From Hondaea fermentalgiana (Eukaryota > Sar > Bigyra > Thraustochytrida > Thraustochytriidae): a stretch of 40,952 nt of DNA. The stretch spans positions 17,154-58,105 of the forward strand of contig NPFB01000184.1 in NCBI GenBank assembly GCA_014084085.1, given 5' to 3'. A program made the position numbers and the translations under genes. Under the pieces are notes generated by a model. The model did not search any database, had not been told where the DNA came from, and saw only the letters and a program-made list of their open reading frames with translations. Within the stretch, counting starts at the first letter, position 1. Each line of letters starts with the position of its first letter. Below, one piece after another: positions 34,693-40,952 of the stretch.

Positions 34693-36099
34693 ATGGCGTG
34701 GGGCCAGCAGCGTCGCGGCGTAGACGACCTCGTCGCTAAACTCCGCGCCAATGAGACGGGCCCCGCCCTGCTGGTCATGAGCATGCGCAAGGTTGACGAA
34801 AGCGGCCTGTGCGCGCTTGCAGACGCGCTCGCGGAGAACTCCTCGCTCGAAGAGCTGCTGTGCTCTGGACATAGCGTGTCCGAGGACGCGGCAAAACGCT
34901 TGGGGCAGGCGCTGCGGCAAAACTCCACGCTCAAACGACTCTCCGTCGGTTGCGCCCAATTCGGGGATGCCGAGCTCGCCGCGCTCCTGGATGCCTGGGA
35001 GAATTCGACGCTCGAAGCGCTCGACCTCGAGTTCAAGTCTCTTACAGCAGGTGGCATGCCGCATCTTGGTAGCGTACTTGCGCAGCCGTCACATGCGCTT
35101 CAGGATCTCCGCCTCGGTCGCAATGACCTTGGGGATGGAGGCGTGGCAGCCCTTGCGCAGGGTCTGCGCAATGGGCCTTTGTTCTTGCGAAATCTCGAGC
35201 TCAATTCTAGTGGCCTCGGCGTCGAGGGATGCCGCGCGCTTGGCAAGGCCCTTCGAGGGTCCTCAGCGGCTCAGGGATCTCTCCGTCTCATTCTGAGTGA
35301 CAATCCCGCGATTGGCGACGCTGGCGCCCGTGCCCTCGTGGGCGACGAAGCAGCGGAAGACAAGGACGATGCCCAGCACTCTGCCTCATCGGCGAGCAGC
35401 TCGGAGGTCTCTTCTCTATCGAGTGTCTGCGAATTGCATGTAGATGCCTGCGGACTTGGCGCGGAAGGCTTTGCGTCCATCATCGCAGCATCAGATCGCG
35501 TGGGATCGTGCTTTCATGCGCTCCGCATTCTGGCTGTTGGGCGAAACGAAATCAAGGAGGTGTCTTCTGTCACGGCTTCGATTTGCGCCACGCAGCTTGA
35601 CGGCCTGGACCTTCGTGCGAACAAGATGGGGTTGTCGGGATTGGCTGCTTTTGGTGCTGCGCTTTCGAAAAGCTCGCAGACCGATTCAGACGCTGCGCCA
35701 CGTCTGCAACGACTCAACCTCACAAGTATTGGCGTCAGCGTGGTCGAAGATCCGACTGGCGCGGGCAACGAGGACTTTCGTGCGGCTGTCGGCGATCTTT
35801 TGCAAGGCGTCAGTCTCAAGGAGCTCCGTCTCATGGGCAATGCCCTTGGTAATGACGGCGTGGCCATCCTCGCCGACCTTCTTCGCGAGAATGCAACGCT
35901 AGAGACGCTTGGAATTGGTGGTGTAGGTCTCACACGCGAGGGTGCTGAGGCACTCAAGACGCCTTTGCAGGAAAACTCGACGCTCCGCACCCTCGAGCTC
36001 GGCGGAAATGACCTCGGTGATGGAAAGACCTTGGTCGATGACTTTCGCGCAGCGAGGCCCGACCTTGTTGTGGCACTCGATGGCCAGCAGCAACCCTGA
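34693..36099 (+). CDS. Ribonuclease-inhibitor-type leucine-rich repeat protein
   Basis: The product has 468 residues from the ATG at 34693 (MAWGQQRRGVDDLVAKL); the frame begins upstream with a TTG that is unlikely to be used. Nearly the whole protein is built of 24-29-residue LRRs of the RNI type, such as ALADALAENSSLEELLCSG, ALRQNSTLKRLSVG, GGVAALAQGLRNGPLFLRNL and ILADLLRENATLETLGIGG. An acidic, serine-rich insert (about 230-255) breaks the series. Such proteins are usually binding scaffolds; no NACHT, F-box or other effector domain is present, so the partner and role are unknown. The divergent neighbour encodes the TOG protein. Single exon. Confidence 0.85.
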   Translation: MAWGQQRRGVDDLVAKLRANETGPALLVMSMRKVDESGLCALADALAENSSLEELLCSGHSVSEDAAKRLGQALRQNSTLKRLSVGCAQFGDAELAALLDAWENSTLEALDLEFKSLTAGGMPHLGSVLAQPSHALQDLRLGRNDLGDGGVAALAQGLRNGPLFLRNLELNSSGLGVEGCRALGKALRGSSAAQGSLRLILSDNPAIGDAGARALVGDEAAEDKDDAQHSASSASSSEVSSLSSVCELHVDACGLGAEGFASIIAASDRVGSCFHALRILAVGRNEIKEVSSVTASICATQLDGLDLRANKMGLSGLAAFGAALSKSSQTDSDAAPRLQRLNLTSIGVSVVEDPTGAGNEDFRAAVGDLLQGVSLKELRLMGNALGNDGVAILADLLRENATLETLGIGGVGLTREGAEALKTPLQENSTLRTLELGGNDLGDGKTLVDDFRAARPDLVVALDGQQQP

Positions 36100-36367
36100 C
36101 AAAAGTGACATGTGAATCGAAAAAGTTTCTTATTTGTGTATCTATTTACGTGGTAGGCTCCTCGCAGAGGTAGTGCACATGCCGAAAGCGAGTTTGGGAA
36201 GGACCACACGAAACTGGAAGGAGGAGGGAGTCCCAAGCAATCACCTTTTTCTTTTTTCTTTTTACTCTTTCATGTAGTATTCGCTTTTACAAACAAACAA
36301 AAAATCAGTCAAGACGCTGAGGTCGTAGGCCTGTCTTGTTTCCATTCTTTCTCTTCAGGAAAAAGCC

Positions 36368-38725
36368 TCAATCGGTTGAAGAGGAAAGAAGTGACTGCTT
36401 TTGACGCTCAATTTCCTCGCGCTTAATGGCAGCCTCGCGAGCAGCACGCGTTTCCTGATCCTTCATCCGCTGGGATTCCTGCGCGGCGCGCTTGTCCGCG
36501 TCTGCCTTTTCCTTTTCGGGGTCACGAGCTTCCATGATGATTTCGCCTCCGGCCTTGACGCCAAAGTCAACAATAGCCATCCCATCCTCGTCGAGCGCGA
36601 CTGGGTGTCCGAAGTCCTTGCTCTTTTCCCTGTAAAACAGCTTTTGCAGGTCCACATCGACCTTGAAGAGACGCTGGCAAAGAAGCTTGAGCTCCTTGAC
36701 TGACATGCTTAGCAAGAGACGCTTGGTCACGGGCGGAGCTGTGCAGGTGCGCGGATCAAAGCTGCTAATCGTGACTTTGGCGCTGTTCGACGCGAGCGAG
36801 CCGTCCGCTTCCTGAGCCGCCTTTGCGCGACGCGCCGCCTCGGTCGGATCGCCATGCTCTGCAACGAGTTCGTCGTAGCGGGGATGTTCAGCAAGCTTTG
36901 CGTCTCGCTCGGGCCCTGAGAGTGAGGTGAGCGCAGCGGCGACACGCTTGAGGTAAAGACGCTCGGCGTCGGAGCGTTCACGAGGCGAAACCTCGGACCC
37001 GTTGAGACGCACGAAACCCTTGACGCGAGCAATGACCGTTTGACGAGCAGCACCGGCGTTGCCTGCTGCAGCGATGAGAGGCGAACCCTGCAGACGCGCC
37101 TCCTTGATGGCGGGAAATTTGTTGAGAGCATCGACACTGGTCCACGAGGTAATGCGTGTCCTGCAGAGAAGCAGCGTCTCAAGACTGCGAAATGGCTGCG
37201 AACCGCCCTGTGTGCCAGAGCCCTTAAAGAGGCGTGCCTCAGTGTAACGCGCGCGCTCGCGTTTTTCCTGCATGGGAATGACCATGCCGTTGCTCATGAC
37301 AATGTCGAGCTCGTTCACAAAACGGCTGGGTTTCTTTTTGGTGTCGGCATCTTCGTCCGCCTTGTGCTCAGCCTCGCCGCCGTCGTTGGGACTGGACGGC
37401 GAGTCTGTCTCATTCGTGTCGGCCGCGCAGTCGCCCTCAGCATCGGCGCCGCAGCACGACTGTTCTTGGTCGGCATCCTCGGTCTGGTTGGTTTCAAGTC
37501 CGTCGAGTTTGCGGCGAAAGGCTTCGGCAGCCTTGAGACGCGACTGCTGCATCTCATTTTCCTTGCCGGGGTTCCTTCGAGCAGACGCTCCATCGCCGGC
37601 TTCAACGGCGGGTCCGCTCGGCTGCGGAGCGTCGGCAGGATCGGCGAGAGCGGCCATGGCAGGCAGGTCAAAGAAGATCTCGTCGATAGGGTTGTCGCTG
37701 ACATTAATGTGGCGCAGCGCGGGAAGGCGGGAGAGACGCCAGACCTCGGACCAGGTGGCGAGTTTGTTGCGCGAAATGTCAATTTTGCGAAGGCTGGCAA
37801 AGCCTTTGGCAAAGGACTCGGGTGTGAAGCCAGAGCGATCGGCAAGTTTGATCTGCTCTTTGGCCCATTCTGCATACGAGCCGCGCTGGTGCGAGACGGT
37901 GTCGGATTTTACATTTGCGAGCGGATCAAGGGTGTCGAGATCATTGTCGCCCAGCACGAGCTCCTCGAGCGCGGGGATGACGCCTTCCTCGTCGAGACGC
38001 TGGACCTGGGAAAACGTTGTGCCCGTACGATTGAGTACGAGCACGCGGAGCGCGGCAAAGGGAATTTTAAGAGGCGCCGGGAGCGGCTCAATAGGGTTGA
38101 TCGGGAGACCTGTTGCGAGACGGTTGCGCGCCAGCGAGAGATGCTCGAGACCGGGCAACTGCGAAGCAATAAGACCAACTGTTTTCCAGGAGTCAATGAG
38201 GTTGTCGGCAAGGTCGAGTTCCTTGATGTGCGGGCAGTGCTCGCTGATCCAGCCAGGCTGACCCGCAGAGACAACGACGCAGGACGAGAGGGAGACTTCG
38301 CGAAGCTTGTGAATCTGCTGCTTGCCACGAATCTGATCCATGCCTACGGCCTCGATCTCGACGGCCTCGCCGTTGCGGCGACGCGGGCCGGCCTCACCTT
38401 CAACGCCTTCGCCAACGCGGACGGCCGCTTCGGGCTCGTAGCGCGCCATCAGCGCGTCCTCAAAGGCGACGCCTACCCGCAGGAATTGCGGTTTCACAAA
38501 GGAACCCTGGCCTTGCGGGCAACTAAAGTAGCGCGTCTCCTCGCCGGTGGTCTTTTCCTTGACGGAGCCGTCGTGCTTGCCACGGCCGGCGTCGGCCCAC
38601 TCGACGCCGATCCAGGTTGCGTCCTTCTTTTTCGCCGTCGCGACAGGACCAACGTACCGCACGCTTCCGCGGTAGCCCTCCTCGTCGACGACGACGTCGC
38701 CCACCTCGAACCTGTTGGCCGCCAT
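36368..38725 (-). CDS. TBCE: Tubulin-specific chaperone E
   Basis: The product has 785 residues, longer than the roughly 530 of animal TBCE. An N-terminal CAP-Gly domain (about 5-85) has the canonical GKHDGSV at 49-55 and binds the C-terminus of alpha-tubulin. LRRs follow: HIKELDLADNLIDSW, GLEHLSLARNRLATG, ALEELVLGDNDLDTL, LRKIDISRNKLATW and LRHINVSDNPIDEIF. An acidic, probably disordered insert (about 385-470) contains CCGADAEGDC. The LRRs then resume (SLETLLLCRTRITSW). A C-terminal ubiquitin-like domain (about 650-735) includes LSMSVKELKLLCQRLFKVD and ends GGEIIMEARD. TBCE takes part in alpha-tubulin folding and dimer assembly with cofactors C and D. The protein ends with a charged helix of about 50 residues not usual in the family. 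Confidence 0.93.
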   Translation of the reverse strand: MAANRFEVGDVVVDEEGYRGSVRYVGPVATAKKKDATWIGVEWADAGRGKHDGSVKEKTTGEETRYFSCPQGQGSFVKPQFLRVGVAFEDALMARYEPEAAVRVGEGVEGEAGPRRRNGEAVEIEAVGMDQIRGKQQIHKLREVSLSSCVVVSAGQPGWISEHCPHIKELDLADNLIDSWKTVGLIASQLPGLEHLSLARNRLATGLPINPIEPLPAPLKIPFAALRVLVLNRTGTTFSQVQRLDEEGVIPALEELVLGDNDLDTLDPLANVKSDTVSHQRGSYAEWAKEQIKLADRSGFTPESFAKGFASLRKIDISRNKLATWSEVWRLSRLPALRHINVSDNPIDEIFFDLPAMAALADPADAPQPSGPAVEAGDGASARRNPGKENEMQQSRLKAAEAFRRKLDGLETNQTEDADQEQSCCGADAEGDCAADTNETDSPSSPNDGGEAEHKADEDADTKKKPSRFVNELDIVMSNGMVIPMQEKRERARYTEARLFKGSGTQGGSQPFRSLETLLLCRTRITSWTSVDALNKFPAIKEARLQGSPLIAAAGNAGAARQTVIARVKGFVRLNGSEVSPRERSDAERLYLKRVAAALTSLSGPERDAKLAEHPRYDELVAEHGDPTEAARRAKAAQEADGSLASNSAKVTISSFDPRTCTAPPVTKRLLLSMSVKELKLLCQRLFKVDVDLQKLFYREKSKDFGHPVALDEDGMAIVDFGVKAGGEIIMEARDPEKEKADADKRAAQESQRMKDQETRAAREAAIKREEIERQKQSLLSSSTD

Positions 38726-39899
38726 CCTCTTGCGTGCGGGCGGCGCTCAACGTTTCCCGTGCCGCGTTGTTTGTGACGATCTCGATGCCCGATCTCGCGT
38801 TCGCGCCTTCCCTCGGGCAGCGCGCGTCGAAGTCGGCAGAGGCGACGGCGGCGACGGCGAAGGGGGGCGGGAAGGGGCGTTCGCCTTGCGCTCGCTCGCC
38901 GGGGCTCTCGTCCCGCGCGAGAGCAGGTCTGGTTGCGATTCTGATTCTGCTGGCTCAACAAAAGAGACTTGTTGGCTGTTCGCAGAGAGCGGGCGACCGT
39001 TGGCCAACTTGCGGCCTTTTTTACCGCTTTTTTTCTTTCCTTTTTTCTAGAGTTCACTCTCTTTGCCGGAAGAGTGTAGGAATAGCATCTGGGCGACCGA
39101 TTGGCTTGACTTACCACCTTAGCTTGTCTCGGCTTATCTTGGCAGTTCAGGCGGGGAGATTGGCAAGTACTCCCTCGTGTTTCGCTTCGAAGCTAACGAA
39201 CAGTAAATGTAAGGTGGGTCATGACGATGTGCTGCGTCACTTGAGCTTTTGACTTGTTTCTACTATTATTTTTGTAGGCAAAAAATGTAAGCAATGTGGC
39301 TTGTCTTCGCCACAAGGGTGTTTATTCTGTCTCTTGCACACGAGCAAAAAGACACGGATGCAGCGAGAGGATGCATAAAACCGAGCAGTGAAAAGTGAAG
39401 TGTTTTGAGGAAGACATCAACATTGGTCGAAAGGGAGTATGGTGTGTCTCTTAGTTTCTGTTCTCGCGAGAAAAGAGGGGGGAAATATAATGTTTGCCAA
39501 GAGTCTACATGGACCAAAATCGCGTTGTCCTTTTTTTTTTTTCTTTTTTTTTTTCTGGAGAAATTCGAGAATGTAGAATGGTTCGAAGCGAGCTTGAAGA
39601 TGCTCTTCGTTGACGGAGACACCAACATTGGTAGAAAAAAAGGGTATGGTAGGCCTTCTATTGCCCGAAACATGCGACTCATGGTTTTGTTTTTCCACTA
39701 CAAAAGAATAAGTCTGCCGAGAGTCTGCATGGACCAAAAACGCATTGCCCATTTCGTTTCGAAAAGCTCGCGAATGTGGAGTGCTTCGAAGCGTGTGTGA
39801 AGATGCTCTTGGTTGACTGCTGCTGATCTGCAGCATCGATACCGTTTAACCACGAGGAAGTGGAACACGAATGGGGCAATACTGTAAAAAAATATCCAC
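38726..39899. other. Intergenic region between TBCE and the small mitochondrial-protein gene
   Basis: 1.17 kb upstream of TBCE and downstream of the next minus-strand gene. The first 300 bp are GC-rich promoter-like sequence. From about 39050 it becomes AT-rich, with T runs at 39531-39554 and a diverged tandem duplication at about 39410-39812. Small open frames on both strands are repetitive products of that duplication; I do not accept them as genes. Confidence 0.45.
39410..39812. repeat. Diverged tandem duplication, unit about 205-220 bp
   Basis: Blocks recur in the same order: CAACATTGGT at 39418 and 39623; GCCRAGAGTCTRCATGGACC at 39495 and 39716; TTCGAAGCG then GAAGATGCTCTT at 39596 and 39799. 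The offset varies from 203 to 221 bp because of the T-run insertion in the first copy. No transposon signature is seen. Confidence 0.75.
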
Positions 39900-40406
39900 T
39901 TACTCCTCGAGCAAACTCTGCATGAGAGCGTCGAGTTCGCCCTTGAGCTGTTCAACCTTGAGCCCGTTCTCACGCTTAAAGGCTCCAGCCTGCTCAGGAC
40001 TTAGGTCGTTGATGAGCGCTTCATAGCTCGCAAGGCAAGCCTTGACGGCATCTTGTGCGTCTTGGAGATCTTCCTCAAAGTAGACCGTCTCAAGCGAATC
40101 ATTGGCATCGCCGAGGCACATACGGGCCTCGGCGAAGTCGTCCTGGAAATCGTTGGTGCGCGAGCGGAGCTCATTGTCCGAGAGCGAGCCCGAGAGCATT
40201 CTCGCGCCGCCCACGGACCACCGAGCGGAGGCCAAGGCCGTCGCACGCTGCTGGAGCTGGTGCTGCTGCTGCAGCAGGAGAGACTGGCCTGGGATGCGGC
40301 ATAGCGCCGCGGCACCGCGAGCAGTCTGCGCGTTCACATGAAGCTGCCGCTGCGCGACAACGTTGGAGCGCAGCGGCGCCGCGCGTCGGATTGCTGTCCG
40401 GATCAT
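39900..40406 (-). CDS. Small mitochondrial-targeted helical protein, resembling plant embryogenesis-like proteins
   Basis: The product has 168 residues. The first 60 or so are rich in Arg, Ala and Gln with almost no acidic residues (MIRTAIRRAAPLRSNVVAQR), a good mitochondrial presequence that might extend to about residue 70 (ARMLSGS). The mature part is acidic and helical: DDFAEARMCLGDANDSLETVYF, DAVKACLASYEALINDL and GLKVEQLKGELDALMQSL. The pattern ETVYF, AV.A.L..YE and GLK.EQLK.EL recalls a conserved small protein annotated in plants as embryogenesis-like; this is from memory and the molecular function is not established. The start is the first ATG of the frame, at 40406. No intron is needed. 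Confidence 0.65.
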   Translation of the reverse strand: MIRTAIRRAAPLRSNVVAQRQLHVNAQTARGAAALCRIPGQSLLLQQQHQLQQRATALASARWSVGGARMLSGSLSDNELRSRTNDFQDDFAEARMCLGDANDSLETVYFEEDLQDAQDAVKACLASYEALINDLSPEQAGAFKRENGLKVEQLKGELDALMQSLLEE

Positions 40407-40899
40407 GGTTGCGGCTGCGACGTGCGACTTGCGTTCTGCGAGCAGACAGACCTAGGGGACAAGGGCGTCGAGGTTGGAGCCCTTCGCGAGTCGCCGGGTT
40501 AATAAGGGCGACGTCGGAGAAACCGGGACAACCTTGGTTCGCGATGCCCACTGGAGAACTTGTTGGTCGGGCTCAACTCAGTGGCGAGAAGGGGACCATG
40601 TGGGCCCGAGGATTCCTCTATGATCTCTTGTGTCGTCTGTCGAGTTGGCGCAATCGCCTCCGAATCCCAAGTACATCCGCCTCAACGTCCACTGGGATCA
40701 ACTTCGATGATGCCCCGCCACTGACAGTTTGATTGTACAGCTTCGCACTCATACTTCTCCGCAGTGACGCGTTCGAGTCCAGATTCCGCGCGGCTCTCAG
40801 AGCGGCCTTCCTCCTGATACGCCCCGCAGTCCCGTCGGGGTATCCTCGACGGCCCCACCTCAGCCCTGCCCAGTAGCGGCGCAACCTCGCCTCCAGCAC

Positions 40900-40951
<52 letters not shown>

Positions 40952-40952
40952 G
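40407..40952. other. Terminal region with no convincing gene
   Basis: Upstream of the small mitochondrial-protein gene. It holds its promoter and, on the minus strand, an open frame at 40618-40899 of 93 codons with Arg-rich content (RRYWAGLRWGRRGYPDG) that might be a degraded fragment but matches nothing I recognise. The stretch ends in a TCTG repeat at the window edge. Confidence 0.4.
40901..40952. repeat. (TCTG)n microsatellite running off the window edge
   Basis: Thirteen perfect TCTG units with no interruption up to the last base. The tract is open-ended here, so its full length is unknown. A perfect repeat at the very end may mark a contig end. Confidence 0.95.

Noticed and set aside
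36500..38776. Long plus-strand frames antisense to TBCE, up to 578 codons
   Set aside because: They lie opposite a well-supported gene and show no family features; they are a shadow of GC-rich codon use.
40740..40800. GTTCGAGTCC, similar to a tRNA B-box
   Set aside because: The flanking bases do not form a T-arm stem and no A-box or acceptor stem fits.
40618..40899. A 93-codon Arg-rich minus-strand frame near the window end, possibly a transposon fragment
   Set aside because: No reverse transcriptase, transposase or terminal repeat is visible, so a mobile-element call is not supported.

Overview
The window looks like nuclear DNA of a compact, intron-poor, GC-rich eukaryotic microbe. It encodes a mitochondrial-type ribosomal protein bL20, a tubulin chaperone (TBCE) with CAP-Gly and ubiquitin-like domains, a TOG-domain protein, an ABHD18-family hydrolase and a run of 7-TM SWEET sugar transporters. 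Nearly all genes are single-exon; one 69-nt intron is clear. Gene content and style fit a stramenopile protist such as a thraustochytrid (labyrinthulomycete), but that placement is inference. Gene-free stretches are full of simple repeats and shadow ORFs on both strands, which I left out. Several long ORFs open upstream with TTG; I used the first plausible ATG.

Layout. 1-1.7 kb: a head-to-head pair of secreted cysteine-rich PAN/apple-like paralogues, the first cut by the window edge. 2.2-7.5 kb: bL20m (-), a questin-oxidase-like protein (+), uracil phosphoribosyltransferase (-) and a class I methyltransferase (+, one intron). 8.0-11.7 kb: a 1242-residue protein with a coiled-coil N-terminus, a long cysteine-marked leucine-rich-repeat solenoid, a NEL-type (novel E3 ligase) domain with the CxD catalytic motif, and a C-terminal U-box-like segment. 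NEL ligases are known from bacterial effectors, so this is the most striking gene here. 12.0-13.5 kb: ABHD18-like hydrolase (-). 13.5-16.6 kb: no convincing gene. 16.6-28.1 kb: five SWEET paralogues in one tandem same-strand array, interrupted by a 100-N assembly gap. 28.5-31.5 kb: a TTC38-like TPR protein (+) and a membrane-anchored TauD/TfdA dioxygenase (-). 32.2-38.7 kb: a TOG-domain protein (-), an RNI-type LRR protein (+) and TBCE (-). 39.9-40.4 kb: a small mitochondrial helical protein (-). The window ends in a (TCTG)n tract.

How parts relate. Many genes sit head to head and share short promoters. Two of these, UPRT/methyltransferase and TOG/LRR, carry exact copies of a 14-mer, AAAAAGGGTTGCGC. 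Its 9-nt core also lies upstream of bL20m and, as an inverted pair, upstream of the fifth SWEET gene, so it is a candidate regulatory element. The SWEET array suggests repeated local duplication for sugar transport, with tails that have diverged. The TOG protein and TBCE both concern microtubules and lie within 6.5 kb, but nothing shows that they act together.
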